Positions 24,268 through 33,738 of a stretch of 48,343 nt of DNA are shown piece after piece. A program made the translations under genes and the position numbers. The notes beneath the pieces are model-generated. The model worked only from the letters and a program-made list of their open reading frames with translations. It did not search any database and was not told the origin of the DNA. Source of the stretch: an uncultured Chthonomonadaceae bacterium (GTDB lineage Bacteria > Armatimonadota > Fimbriimonadia > Fimbriimonadales > Fimbriimonadaceae); contig CAMLDW010000018.1 of assembly GCA_946479035.1 (NCBI GenBank), positions 1 to 48,343 on the forward strand. Reading direction: 5' to 3'. The first letter of the stretch is position 1. Every line of letters starts with the position of its first letter.

Positions 24268-26451
24268 ATGGCAAAGCCCCCTCTCCCAGTCGAGGAACTG
24301 ATCGAGCAGTTCGGCCCGCATCTCAACTATGAGCCTCCGGGCGGATGGCAGGGCCGCGGCGAGCCAGAGCGCGTGGTCAAGACGCACTGCTGCTTCTGTG
24401 GCCAGCAGTGCGGGATCCAGCTCAAGGTCCGCGAGAACAAGGTGATCGGTTTCGAACCGTGGGAGGAGTTCCCCTTCAACCGCGGAAAGCTCTGCCCTAA
24501 AGGCGTCAAACGGTACATGCAAGGGAACCACCCTGACCGACTGCTCGGCCCACTAAAGAGAGAAGAGGGCGTGGGCTTCGTGCAAGTTTCGTGGGAGGAT
24601 GCACTTGCAAAGACGGTGTCCGAGGTCCAGCGCGTGCAAGCCAAGTACGGAAGGGACGCTGTCGCCGTGCTCTCCGGCGTTTCCCTCACGAACGAAAAGA
24701 GCTATCTGATGGGCAAGTTCGCGCGCGTCGCCCTGCAAACCAAAGAGCTCGACTATAACGGGCGCCTCTGCATGGTCAGTGCGGGGACTGGGAACAAAAA
24801 GGCGTTCGGCATCGACCGCGCCGCGAACTCGTGGCAGGACATCCTGCTCGCAGACGTCATCCTTTGCGCAGGCACGAACGTCGCAGAGTGCTCGCCAATC
24901 ACGACGGACTACATCTGGCGCGCACGAGACCGGGGCGCGAAGCTCATCATGGTCGATCCTCGCGTCACGCCGTTGGCGCGCACGTGCGACCTCCACCTTC
25001 CAGTGCGTCCGGGCACCGATTCTGCCCTATTCAACGGCCTCCTCCGTGTGTTGATCGAAGAAGGGTTTGTAAACAAGCCGTTCGTCGACGCACACACGAG
25101 CGGATGGGAGGGCGCCGAGAGGACGGCGCTTGCTCAATCGTTGGACGAGGCATCGCGCATCAGCGGAGTTCGGCTCGACGACATCGTCAAGGCGGGCCGC
25201 ATGTGGGGAGAGGCCGCTTCGAGCTTCCTGCTGCACGCGCGCGGGATCGAGCACCACACGAAGGGCGTGGACAACGTGCTGAGCTGCATCAACCTGGTCC
25301 TTGCTACCGGGCGCATCGGCCGCCCGGGCTGCGGCTATGGCACCATCACGGGCCAAGGGAACGGGCAGGGCGGGCGCGAGCACGGGCACAAGTGCGACCA
25401 GCTCCCTGGCAACCGCGACATTGAAAACCCAGAGCACCGCGCCTACATCGCCAAGGTGTGGGGCATCGAAGAGAGCGAGATGCCGGTCAAGGGCCACACC
25501 GCGCAAGAGATCATGAACATGATCCACGAAGGCGAGATCAAGGCTCTCATTTCGATCTGCTTCAACCCTCTCGTCTCGCTTCCTGACTTGGCCCACACGC
25601 GCGCGGCGCTTTCTCGCCTCGAGCACTTCACCGCCATCGACTTCTTCCTCAGCGAGACCGCGCACCACGCCGACGTCGTGCTCGCCGGCTCGCTGCACGA
25701 AGAGGAAGAAGGAACGAGCACGAGCGCCGAAGGCCGCGTGATTAAGATCAACCGGGCAGTCGATCCGCCGGGCGACGCAAAACGGGACACAGAAATCGTT
25801 CTGGAGCTGGCGCGAAGGCTCGGTCGCGGCAAGTACTTCGACCACTTCGAGACGAGCGAGGACGTCTTCAACGAGCTTCGCGTCGCCAGCAAGGGCGGCA
25901 CCGCCGACTATTTCGGTATAAGCTACGAGCGGATCGTCGACGAGATGGGCGTGTTCTGGCCCTGTCCCGAGGTCGGCCACCCCGGCACACCGCGCCTCTT
26001 TGAAGACCACGTCTTCTTCACGCCCGACAAAAAGGCGCACTTCCACGCAGTTCCTTATCGCCCGAGCGCCGAGGAGCCCGACGACGAGTACCCGGTCATC
26101 CTCACAACGGGCCGCGTTGTGTCGCAGTACCTGAGCGGCACGCAGACGCGACGCATCGGCGCCCTCGTCGACATGTGTCCTGAACCCTACGTCGAGATCC
26201 ATCCGACCTTGGCGGCCCAGTACGGGATCGTGGACGGCGGGTGGATGAAGGTCGAGAGCCGGAGAGGATCCGTCACTCTGAAGGCGAAGGTCGTAACGAC
26301 GATCCGCCCGGACACGGTGTTCATCCCTTATCACTGGCCCGGCGCGAGGTCCGCGAACAACCTCACTCAGCGCGCGCTCGACCCGCTCAGCAAGATCCCA
26401 GAGTACAAGAAGTCGGTCGTCCGAATTGCTCCCGCGACGACAGCGATCTAA
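24268..26451 (+). CDS. molybdopterin oxidoreductase, NasA/NapA-like nitrate reductase catalytic subunit
   Basis: Catalytic subunit of a bis-MGD molybdoenzyme, most likely reducing nitrate to nitrite. At the N-terminus C42, C44, C48 and C76 (CCFCGQQCG and LCPKG) form the [4Fe-4S] site, and Cys168 in GRLCMVSAG sits at the position of the molybdenum-ligating Cys of NapA/Nas[27 protein letters not shown], the [15 protein letters not shown] stretch and the C-terminal cap ([33 protein letters not shown]) are typical. No Tat signal, so the enzyme is cytoplasmic; at 727 residues it is close to NapA in length but NasA-like in location. The linked narK, Fe-S, Rieske and cytochrome b genes support nitrate as substrate, but another oxyanion is not excluded. 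Confidence 0.9.
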   Translation: MAKPPLPVEELIEQFGPHLNYEPPGGWQGRGEPERVVKTHCCFCGQQCGIQLKVRENKVIGFEPWEEFPFNRGKLCPKGVKRYMQGNHPDRLLGPLKREEGVGFVQVSWEDALAKTVSEVQRVQAKYGRDAVAVLSGVSLTNEKSYLMGKFARVALQTKELDYNGRLCMVSAGTGNKKAFGIDRAANSWQDILLADVILCAGTNVAECSPITTDYIWRARDRGAKLIMVDPRVTPLARTCDLHLPVRPGTDSALFNGLLRVLIEEGFVNKPFVDAHTSGWEGAERTALAQSLDEASRISGVRLDDIVKAGRMWGEAASSFLLHARGIEHHTKGVDNVLSCINLVLATGRIGRPGCGYGTITGQGNGQGGREHGHKCDQLPGNRDIENPEHRAYIAKVWGIEESEMPVKGHTAQEIMNMIHEGEIKALISICFNPLVSLPDLAHTRAALSRLEHFTAIDFFLSETAHHADVVLAGSLHEEEEGTSTSAEGRVIKINRAVDPPGDAKRDTEIVLELARRLGRGKYFDHFETSEDVFNELRVASKGGTADYFGISYERIVDEMGVFWPCPEVGHPGTPRLFEDHVFFTPDKKAHFHAVPYRPSAEEPDDEYPVILTTGRVVSQYLSGTQTRRIGALVDMCPEPYVEIHPTLAAQYGIVDGGWMKVESRRGSVTLKAKVVTTIRPDTVFIPYHWPGARSANNLTQRALDPLSKIPEYKKSVVRIAPATTAI

Positions 26452-27416
26452 TCTCCGGTAGCGACTGTTCCAGCGGTCCGCGCCGCAATCTCCGAGCATT
26501 TGCACCAGTCGACCTCTGCACCGAGAATGCGGTTGATCCGCTCTGCGAGCAGGTCGAGCGCGCGCAGTCCGGTCTCCTTCCCGTTCGAATAGAGCGACTG
26601 CCAGTGCGTCAGCAGCACAGGCGTCCCGCCAGCGGCGAGGATGCGCGGAACGTCTCCGCGACCGTCCTCGGTCAGCATCTTGTCGACGATCCCAAGCAGG
26701 AACTCGTCGTCTGTCCGCGGCGAGTCGATCGTCTCCCACCACCAGTCGCGCACCGTTGCAGGCACGGCGACTAAGCGACCGGGCACCGCGATCCAGGGCC
26801 GCTGCTCCGGCCTATCGAAGATCATCTGTAGGAAGTACCACGAAAAATCGCGGTCGTAGACTTGCTTCTGCGCCGCGACGATCGACGCCTCATACTCTTC
26901 GAGCACCTCGATGCCGAAAACCCAAGGCGAAGTCACGCCGTTTGCGTCGATCCCTGCCTCTTTCAAGAGCGTGAGCGCCTGCACGAGGTATGGGGTCAGC
27001 GTCTCGCGGGTCTGCGTCTGCGACCACTGCGACTCGCCGAGCGGGATGTCCTCCCCGGTAGCAAGGTCGATCGCAAAGTTGTGCGTGATCCCCTCTGGAC
27101 AGAAGTCGCACAATCGGTCAAGCCGCCTCTTGACCGTCGCGATCCACTCAAAGGTCAACGCAGGGTCGAACCCCTCGATGCCACGCGCGACGTCGCCCAT
27201 CCGTGCAGGTGCAGGGACGATCGAGAACTTCCCCTTGATTCCGTGCCGCTCCATCACGTCGCAAAACCGGTCGAGGAAAGCGTTCGGGACGGCGTCGTGC
27301 AGCGGCGCGCCGTAGCCGGTCGTCGGCGGCTTCATGTGAACGTCCTCCCAATGGCGTCTGTAAACATGCACCAAGGGGCACGGGTCGTCCACGAGCAGTG
27401 CGATCGGAGTCCTCAA
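26448..27416 (-). CDS. conserved protein of unknown function, possibly polysaccharide-deacetylase-like fold
   Basis: About 322 residues, cytoplasmic, no signal peptide. The N-terminus [20 protein letters not shown], followed by [20 protein letters not shown] and later [19 protein letters not shown], resembles the Asp-rich first strand and barrel layout of the NodB/glycoside hydrolase-deacetylase superfamily. I cannot assign a family with confidence. The frame opens at 27521 without a good start; a TTG at 27416 (L R T P I A L L V) is preceded by TAGAAT with an 8-nt spacer, the same leaderless arrangement as many neighbours. Its stop overlaps the stop of the NasA-like gene by 4 bp. Confidence 0.65.
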   Translation of the reverse strand: MRTPIALLVDDPCPLVHVYRRHWEDVHMKPPTTGYGAPLHDAVPNAFLDRFCDVMERHGIKGKFSIVPAPARMGDVARGIEGFDPALTFEWIATVKRRLDRLCDFCPEGITHNFAIDLATGEDIPLGESQWSQTQTRETLTPYLVQALTLLKEAGIDANGVTSPWVFGIEVLEEYEASIVAAQKQVYDRDFSWYFLQMIFDRPEQRPWIAVPGRLVAVPATVRDWWWETIDSPRTDDEFLLGIVDKMLTEDGRGDVPRILAAGGTPVLLTHWQSLYSNGKETGLRALDLLAERINRILGAEVDWCKCSEIAARTAGTVATGD

Positions 27417-27424
27417 TGGACTGT

Positions 27425-27430
27425 ATTCTA
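27425..27430 (-). promoter_or_regulatory. -10-like box TAGAAT for the deacetylase-like gene
   Basis: TAGAAT on the minus strand ends 8 nt before the TTG start at 27416; no Shine-Dalgarno lies between. Confidence 0.45.
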
Positions 27431-27456
27431 TCCCCCATCTGTCTGCCCGCTTAGGG

Positions 27457-30057
27457 TTAGCGCAACATCGCAGCGGCGTCGCCGTTCGGGACGGGCCGCC
27501 CGAAGTAGTAGCCCTGCGCAAAATCGCAATGCAAGTCTCGGATCGCGGCGAGCTCTTGATCGTTCTCGACCCCTTCCGCCGTCACCGAAAGATTGAGCGC
27601 GTGAGCAAGGTTCACAATAGCCTGAGCGATCATCGCGCCACTGCCACCGTCCTTGAGGTCTGCAACAAAGGACCGGTCAATCTTGAGAGAGTCGATCGGA
27701 ACCACGCTGAGGGAGCTCAGCGAGGAATACCCCGTCCCAAAATCGTCGAGCGCGACGCCGACGCCGATCGCGCGCAGTTTGCCCAGCGCGTCCGCCACCG
27801 AGTCCTTGTTCTCCATGAAGACGCTCTCCGTCACCTCGAGCCGCAAGTGCGAGCCGTCCAGGTCGGCGGCTGCCAGTGCCTCTGCCACGATCTTGACCAC
27901 GTCGATCTGCGAGAACAGCCGCACCGAGACGTTGACGTTGATCGTAAGGGGGCGTATGCCCGGGTGTCGCCTGTGCCAATCGCCCATTTGCTGACAAGCT
28001 TTCCGAAGCACCTGCCGATCGAGCTCCGAGATCAGGCCGGTCTGCTCGGCGACCGGGATGAACTCGCTTGGTAGCAACATCCCCTTTTGTGGATGCTCCC
28101 ACCTCACCAGCGCCTCAAAGCCGACGATCGTCCGGGTTTCGAGCGAGTAGATCGGCTGGTAGTGCACGTCGAGCCCGTCGCTTTCGAGCGTCCTCCTCAG
28201 GTCCGCTTCAAGCCGAAGGACCTCGACGACCGGCTTGTGGCTGTCGCCTTCATAGACCTGGTAGCGCTTGCGCCCCAGAGCCTTCGCACGGTACATCGCC
28301 GTGTCCGCGTCCTGGATCACGTCCACCGGTCTATTGTGCCTCGGCCCGATCAGCGTTATCCCTATGCTTGCGCTCGCGAAGAACTCTTCTCCCGAAAGCA
28401 AGTACGGCTTATGGAACAGCCCCTCGATGCGCTTCGCCACGTCTTCCGCGTAGCACAGGTCCGAAACGTCCTCCAACAGGACTGCGAACTCGTCACCCGC
28501 CAACCGCGCGACGGTGTCGCCAGGTCGGAGGATCGCCTCGATCCTCCGACCTGTCTCCACCAGGAGCTCATCGCCGACACCGTGTCCGAGCGTGTCATTG
28601 ATGAGCTTGAACCGGTCTATGTCGAGGTATAGGAGACCGTGGGACTTGGCCGATTGCCGCTTGCTAGCCCGGAGGCTCTGGCCCAGGCGATTGAGGAACA
28701 ACGTCCGATTGGGCAGGCCCGTGAGCGGATCATGAAGCGCTTCTTGCTCAAGCTCCTCCTCGTGTCTCTTCCTGTCGGATATGTCGACGCACATTCCGAC
28801 ATATCCCGCGAACGATCCGTCGGAGAGGAACCTCGGGTTGCCGGTGGACATGACCCACCGATAGACTCCATCGGCGCGCTTCAGCCGAAAGTCTGCTCGA
28901 AAGTTCTTTTGGGTCGAAAAAGCCGAGCTATAGTTCTTCAGGAGTGCGTCTGCGTCGTCGGGATGCACGCTCTCTATCCAGCCGAGTCCCAAGTCCTGTT
29001 CTTCACTGCGCGCCGTGAAGTCGAGCCAAGTCTTGTTCAAGAACGTACACCGCGCGCTAGGATCGGAGACCCAGATCATTGAGGGAGAACTGTCAGCGAG
29101 GGTCCGGAAGCGGTCTTCGCTCTCGCGGACCGCCTGTTCCGCCAGCAACATCTCATGAGTCGCAGAGGAGAGCAGCATCGCGGTCACCGCGACCACTCCG
29201 GTAAACGCCTGTGCTAGCAACAGCGCAGTCTCCCTATCAAAGCTGGCAAACGGCCCGTGCCGTGCCAGGGTGCCGGCGAGCACGATCGTCCCGAAGACCA
29301 GAGTCGCAGTGGTTGCGACCCTGGGAAAGAACCTGAACGCGATCCATACCATCGGCGGCAGGCACAAGAACGTCTGGGCGAACGGCGACCCCTCGATCGA
29401 GTGGGTGCTGTCAAAAACGATCAAGGTCGAAAAGGCGATGAGCACAAACAGGAATCCCGCTTCGATCGCACGTCTGAAACTCCACCGGACGATTGGGTGC
29501 GCCGCCCAAACGATGATGGGTGGAGCGACGATGAGTGCGCCCGTGGCGTCACCCAGCCACCATGTGCGCCAAACTGAGGCGATACTGTCCCACGATGCGT
29601 AGCCGGTTGCGACAAGGCTCGCCACGCCGATCGTCGCACTCAATGTCGTGCTAAGAAGTGCGGCGAACAAGACGAACTTCGCCGTGTCCATCGGGCGGTC
29701 AAAGGCAAAGCGCCCGTTGGCAAGCCTCTGGACAAGAAAGGCCGCCACGAGCCCCTCGAGCGTATTGCCGGCGGCGATGCCGAGCGACGAAGCAAAGTTG
29801 CCCGCGGTCGTGATGTTGACGAGAAACGCGCCCACCAGGATGAGCGGCCAGACTCGGTAGCCGAGCAGCAAGATCGCCGCGATCGCGATGCCGGTCGGCG
29901 GCCAGACCGGCGTCGCGCTCGGGTTCTCGATGGCCAGCCGCAGCCCGAGCTTCGCCGCAAAGACATAGACGGGGAGAAGAAGGAGGTAGGGGAGAAGCGC
30001 GAACAGACGGCGCCCTTTCGCAGACCGACCGCTCGCTAGGTCACTCTCTTGACGCAT
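27457..30057 (-). CDS. MASE1-PAS-GGDEF-EAL membrane c-di-GMP protein
   Basis: Bifunctional-type c-di-GMP turnover protein of 866 residues. The first ~300 residues contain about eight membrane segments and the MASE1 pattern (LRLAIENPSATPVWPPTGIA, WWLGDATGALIVAPPI). A PAS/PAC domain follows (about 315-430, DRFRTLADSSPSMIWVSDPS to MCVDISDRKRHEEE), then a GGDEF domain (DPLTGLPNRTLFLNRL; site LAGDEFAVLL, first Gly replaced by Ala, around 519) and an EAL domain with VGFEALVRWEHP (about 647), DDFGTGYSSLSSL and AEGVENDQE. The EAL catalytic residues look complete, so phosphodiesterase activity is likely; the AGDEF variant may or may not cyclise GTP. ATG at 30057. The upstream 143 bp separate it divergently from the truncated uvrA copy. 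Confidence 0.94.
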   Translation of the reverse strand: MRQESDLASGRSAKGRRLFALLPYLLLLPVYVFAAKLGLRLAIENPSATPVWPPTGIAIAAILLLGYRVWPLILVGAFLVNITTAGNFASSLGIAAGNTLEGLVAAFLVQRLANGRFAFDRPMDTAKFVLFAALLSTTLSATIGVASLVATGYASWDSIASVWRTWWLGDATGALIVAPPIIVWAAHPIVRWSFRRAIEAGFLFVLIAFSTLIVFDSTHSIEGSPFAQTFLCLPPMVWIAFRFFPRVATTATLVFGTIVLAGTLARHGPFASFDRETALLLAQAFTGVVAVTAMLLSSATHEMLLAEQAVRESEDRFRTLADSSPSMIWVSDPSARCTFLNKTWLDFTARSEEQDLGLGWIESVHPDDADALLKNYSSAFSTQKNFRADFRLKRADGVYRWVMSTGNPRFLSDGSFAGYVGMCVDISDRKRHEEELEQEALHDPLTGLPNRTLFLNRLGQSLRASKRQSAKSHGLLYLDIDRFKLINDTLGHGVGDELLVETGRRIEAILRPGDTVARLAGDEFAVLLEDVSDLCYAEDVAKRIEGLFHKPYLLSGEEFFASASIGITLIGPRHNRPVDVIQDADTAMYRAKALGRKRYQVYEGDSHKPVVEVLRLEADLRRTLESDGLDVHYQPIYSLETRTIVGFEALVRWEHPQKGMLLPSEFIPVAEQTGLISELDRQVLRKACQQMGDWHRRHPGIRPLTINVNVSVRLFSQIDVVKIVAEALAAADLDGSHLRLEVTESVFMENKDSVADALGKLRAIGVGVALDDFGTGYSSLSSLSVVPIDSLKIDRSFVADLKDGGSGAMIAQAIVNLAHALNLSVTAEGVENDQELAAIRDLHCDFAQGYYFGRPVPNGDAAAMLR

Positions 30058-30200
30058 GCCTACCCGCCTTCATGATATAGCCTGCGGCTTGATCCAGGGA
30101 CGAGTTATCAGACAGGCTAGTCTCCAGCGCCATACCGCTCCTCATCTGGGCACCCGACGAACCCACGGCGCTCTCCAAAAATGAGTATCGTTGTGTCTAC

Positions 30201-30758
30201 ATGACCGAAGGCTGGCTGGTGGTGCGCGGAGCGCGCGGGCACAAGCTCAAGGACGTCGACGTGGCGGTCCCCTTGGGGCTCTTCGTCTGCGTCACCGGCG
30301 TCAGCGGCAGCGGCAAGTCCACGCTCGTGCAGGACATCCTCTTCCCAAAGCTGATGTACGAGGTCTACGGCACGCGCTCGGCCTGGCAGGACCACCGCGC
30401 GATCGAAGGCGCGGACCAGCTCGACAAGGTCATCGACATCGACCAGTCCCCCATCGGGCGCACCCCCCGCAGCAACCCCGCCACCTACACCGGCACCTTC
30501 GACATGATCCGCGAGCTCTTCGCCATGACCCCGGACGCCAAGATGCGCGGCTACAAGAACGGCCGCTTCTCGTTCAACGTCAAAGGCGGGCGGTGCGAGG
30601 CGTGCAAGGGCGACGGCATCATCAAGATCGAGATGCACTTCCTGCCGGACGTCTACGTGCCCTGCGAGGTGTGCAAGGGCAAGCGCTATAACCGCGAGAC
30701 GCTGGAACCTAGCGCGGCGGAGGCACGAGAAACCTTGGCAGTAGCGTGGATTTCATGA
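30201..30758 (+). pseudogene. truncated second copy of the UvrA C-terminal half
   Basis: 185 codons. [20 protein letters not shown] through [15 protein letters not shown] aligns with the first ~170 residues of the UvrA C-half at 32669, including Walker [10 protein letters not shown] and the CEACKGDG / CEVCKGK zinc site, then breaks into an unrelated 17-residue tail ([16 protein letters not shown]). The ABC signature, Walker B and dimer/ATPase motifs are missing, so it cannot be a working ATPase. Bases 30225-30703 are identical to 32696-33174 except at 30245 (G here, C there), yet the first 24 bases differ at many positions. The break lies 5 bp before the stop codon of the convergent gene. A TATCGT box (30186-30191) ends 9 nt before the ATG, so expression of the fragment is possible. 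Confidence 0.85.
30225..30703 (+). repeat. 479-bp direct repeat, copy A
   Basis: Identical to 32696-33174 apart from one base (30245 G versus 32716 C, giving Lys versus Asn), offset 2471 bp. Similarity ends abruptly on both sides. Confidence 0.95.
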
Positions 30759-31407
30759 TGGTCGAAACGCCAGGAGAACCTTTTCTGAACTCTGCAAAAT
30801 CGGCAAGCTGCTCCTCAAACTCACCAACCACTGTATCGGCGCTAATGGACTCGGGAAGGTAGCAGCTGACTAGCCACGAGGGCGTGTCCGAACCAGGGAT
30901 GAGCGCTCTGGGAATTGCGAAGGACACCCGCTTGCCCGTGTGATTGATCTTCACGTCACCCAGCTTGTGGAAATCGCTCGTCCTCACAATGGCAGCTTTG
31001 CCTGGCGAAATGCGCGGGCGAGAGTTGTAGACGTACCGACTCGCAGCATACACGAGCACGTACTGCTGCTGTTCCGGCCCTGGGAAGAAGAGCTGAAAAG
31101 CCAACGTCCCTTGAGTCTTTGCGGGCATTGCGTCAACGAGGTCAATGTCAACACGTACGGACGTAGGGCTCACCTCCACGTAGGCAGCACGCCGCATTCG
31201 CGCATAGTCGGGCACTGGATACGACGTCGCCTTCTGCGTCTTGCGAACGATCACACTTGACTGCACAGGGCCCGGTTCCGAGCCCGAGGCCCCCTCGGCC
31301 CGCGCCAAAATCTTTTCCTGGTTCGGTGAGGGGGCTTTCATGCCTAGTCCCAAGAGAAGGGCCACGGCGAGAATCGCACCATTGCCTCTAATAGCGGCAG
31401 AAGACAT
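30709..31407 (-). CDS. secreted or anchored protein of unknown function
   Basis: About 232 residues. The N-terminus [20 protein letters not shown] looks like a signal peptide or anchor; the rest is a soluble domain of mixed strands ([53 protein letters not shown]) with no motif that I recognise. The frame opens at 31440 inside the upstream gene. I chose the ATG at 31407 because TAGAGT (31421-31416) precedes it by 8 nt; the adjacent ATG at 31410 is equally possible. It lies in a stretch that looks less GC-rich than its surroundings, sandwiched between the two uvrA-C copies, and may have arrived with the event that duplicated them. Confidence 0.6.
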   Translation of the reverse strand: MSSAAIRGNGAILAVALLLGLGMKAPSPNQEKILARAEGASGSEPGPVQSSVIVRKTQKATSYPVPDYARMRRAAYVEVSPTSVRVDIDLVDAMPAKTQGTLAFQLFFPGPEQQQYVLVYAASRYVYNSRPRISPGKAAIVRTSDFHKLGDVKINHTGKRVSFAIPRALIPGSDTPSWLVSCYLPESISADTVVGEFEEQLADFAEFRKGSPGVSTIMKSTLLPRFLVPPPR

Positions 31408-31415
31408 CATGGTCC

Positions 31416-31421
31416 ACTCTA
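31416..31421 (-). promoter_or_regulatory. -10-like box TAGAGT
   Basis: TAGAGT on the minus strand ends 8 nt before the ATG at 31407 and overlaps the stop codon of the upstream gene. Confidence 0.3.
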
Positions 31422-32507
31422 CCAGCCCGGCCAACCCCAATAGCCATTTGGGGGACCCTGATAAACAAGTATGGCGTTCTGGTTGTAGACTTTCAGGATG
31501 TTGTTCCAGGGATCATAGACATACGTCATCGATTGGTGCAGGTTATGAGAATAGTTGCGCCATGTGAAATACCACTTACCATCCGCGCCCTGAAACCAGC
31601 CGAAGTATCCGTTGCGACCTCCGTCGTAGCCGCACTTGGCGACCCACTGAGTGACTTCGCTCGGATCGAGCCGTCCGTTTCCGTTCGTGTCGTAACCGTA
31701 GCCAATCCGAAATGCCCCACCGATGCTGTACAGGTTGACATAGTAACCCGGACGGCCAGGCCAAGGGGCGCTCACGCCGAAGTCATAGCCGCCCTCATGG
31801 GTAGGGCCAATGCTTGCCGCCCAAGTTCCCTGGCCCGGCTGAGGCGGAAACGTGATACCGCCCGGAATGATCCAAGGGAAGTGGACTGGAAGCTGCGGAA
31901 GTTCGTTGAAACGCAGAGAGCCCCCGGAACCTTCGGGATGCATGGGAAGCAGCGTGTGGACATTGGCAAGCGCGGGGTCGAGATCATAGTAGTCGCCGAG
32001 TTGGCCGCCAAAGTTGCCTACGTTGAGGCTGAGTTCGGTTCCGCCTGGGAGATAGCACGTCGCAGCAATGCGCGCCGAATAGCCGCCCAAAGAGGACGTA
32101 GGGGCCTGAATTGTCAATTCGGATCCGTTGACCGAATATGAGCCGTAGGCGACGATCGTTCCTGAGGGAATGTCCATCACGCCGACCTGCCCCGGACCCA
32201 GGTTCGGCGATGAGCCCAAGGTGTATCCGCCGAGAGGGAGCGCGATCAGGCGATTGCCGAACTGTGCCTCAAAGCAAACAACGTCGCTGATCGTGCCGGG
32301 AACGGAAGCTCCCATAGTGAACTGGACCTGGGTATTTGCCCCCGCCGTACTCACGGAGGCAGAAGAAATTTCCATCCATGAAGGAACGGTGAAGCTGGCG
32401 GCAACGCCATTCAGACGGTTCAGCCACATTTCGGAATGTTGAGCGTTGGCTCCGACGCTCGCCAGAGCCATGACTCCGAGGACGAATGACTTGAAAAGCC
32501 TTCTCAT
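31419..32507 (-). CDS. secreted protein of unknown function with one EF-hand-like loop
   Basis: About 362 residues. MRRLFKSFVLGVMALASVGANAQ is a clean signal peptide with an ANA-Q cleavage site. The mature protein is rich in Gly, Tyr, Trp and Asn and beta-prone, with two hydrophobic-strand repeats in the first half. The loop YDTNGNGRLDPSEV has the DxNxNGxxD spacing of a calcium-binding dockerin/EF-hand site. The C-terminus is aromatic (YQGPPNGYWGWPGW). The frame opens at 32540 (MEVIHD), but the ATG at 32507 fits the signal peptide and has AGGGAT just upstream. No family recognised. It is transcribed divergently from uvrA-C and probably with the downstream unknown gene. Confidence 0.7.
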   Translation of the reverse strand: MRRLFKSFVLGVMALASVGANAQHSEMWLNRLNGVAASFTVPSWMEISSASVSTAGANTQVQFTMGASVPGTISDVVCFEAQFGNRLIALPLGGYTLGSSPNLGPGQVGVMDIPSGTIVAYGSYSVNGSELTIQAPTSSLGGYSARIAATCYLPGGTELSLNVGNFGGQLGDYYDLDPALANVHTLLPMHPEGSGGSLRFNELPQLPVHFPWIIPGGITFPPQPGQGTWAASIGPTHEGGYDFGVSAPWPGRPGYYVNLYSIGGAFRIGYGYDTNGNGRLDPSEVTQWVAKCGYDGGRNGYFGWFQGADGKWYFTWRNYSHNLHQSMTYVYDPWNNILKVYNQNAILVYQGPPNGYWGWPGW

Positions 32508-32612
32508 ATCCCTAGCGACGGTGTCGTGGATTACCTCCATTCATAGAGTCAGGCGAAAACTCAGTTGCTTCATCTTCGCACACTGGCCCCGCCATTGCTG
32601 TCGGTATTCAGC

Positions 32613-32618
32613 TATACT
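32613..32618 (+). promoter_or_regulatory. -10-like box TATACT upstream of uvrA-C
   Basis: TATACT ends 9 nt before the ATG of a 14-codon upstream frame (32628-32672) that leads into uvrA-C. Confidence 0.5.
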
Positions 32619-32627
32619 TCTGTCCAC

Positions 32628-32672
32628 ATGTTCCCGAATTCGACTTCGTCCTTTGCCGCGTATCTAACATGA
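32628..32672 (+). CDS. 14-codon upstream ORF overlapping the uvrA-C start
   Basis: [14 protein letters not shown], whose TGA overlaps the ATG of uvrA-C (ATGA at 32669-32672). Its own ATG lies 9 nt after a TATACT box, so it would be the leaderless first frame of the transcript and uvrA-C would be translated by termination-reinitiation. Nothing in the peptide suggests a function; coupling or attenuation is the likely purpose if it is translated. Confidence 0.45.
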   Translation: MFPNSTSSFAAYLT

Positions 32673-33738
32673 GTGCCAGCGGTTGGCTCGTCATCCGCGG
32701 AGCGCGCGGGCACAACCTCAAGGACGTCGACGTGGCGGTCCCCTTGGGGCTCTTCGTCTGCGTCACCGGCGTCAGCGGCAGCGGCAAGTCCACGCTCGTG
32801 CAGGACATCCTCTTCCCAAAGCTGATGTACGAGGTCTACGGCACGCGCTCGGCCTGGCAGGACCACCGCGCGATCGAAGGCGCGGACCAGCTCGACAAGG
32901 TCATCGACATCGACCAGTCCCCCATCGGGCGCACCCCCCGCAGCAACCCCGCCACCTACACCGGCACCTTCGACATGATCCGCGAGCTCTTCGCCATGAC
33001 CCCGGACGCCAAGATGCGCGGCTACAAGAACGGCCGCTTCTCGTTCAACGTCAAAGGCGGGCGGTGCGAGGCGTGCAAGGGCGACGGCATCATCAAGATC
33101 GAGATGCACTTCCTGCCGGACGTCTACGTGCCCTGCGAGGTGTGCAAGGGCAAGCGCTATAACCGCGAGACGCTCGAGGTCAAGTACAAGGGCAAATCGG
33201 TAAGCGACGTGCTCGAGATGACGATCGAAGAGGCGTGCGAGTTCTTCAAACCGATCCCCAAGATCTTCCGCAAGCTGGAGACCCTGCAACAGGTTGGACT
33301 TGGCTATCTGCACATGGGCCAGCCCGCGACGACGCTTAGCGGCGGCGAGGCGCAGCGCGTCAAGCTCTCCTCCGAGCTCTCCAAGCGCGCGACCGGCTCC
33401 ACCCTCTACATCCTGGACGAGCCCACGACCGGCCTCCACTTCGAGGACGTGCGCAAGCTGCTCGCCGTGCTGCACGACCTGGTCGAGAAAGGAAACACCG
33501 TGCTCGTGATCGAGCACAACCTCGACGTAATTAAAACTGCGGACTGGGTGATCGACCTCGGCCCCGAGGGCGGCGACGCCGGCGGCCGCGTCATCGCTCA
33601 GGGCACACCGGAAGACGTCGCTGCGGTCGCTGCCTCGTACACGGGCAAGTACCTGAAGAAGGTCTTGAACGACAAGAACCTTCCGACGCCGAACGGGCAT
33701 GCGAAAGGAAAGCGCGACGTTCGCGCTAGAGTGAGGTC

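Noticed and set aside
25027..26742. 571-codon minus-strand open frame
   Set aside because: Antisense to the NasA-like gene, which carries all molybdoenzyme motifs.
30201..30758. Truncated UvrA C-half as a functional ABC protein
   Set aside because: The signature motif, Walker B and His loop are missing and the last 17 residues are unrelated, so ATPase function is not credible, although expression cannot be excluded.
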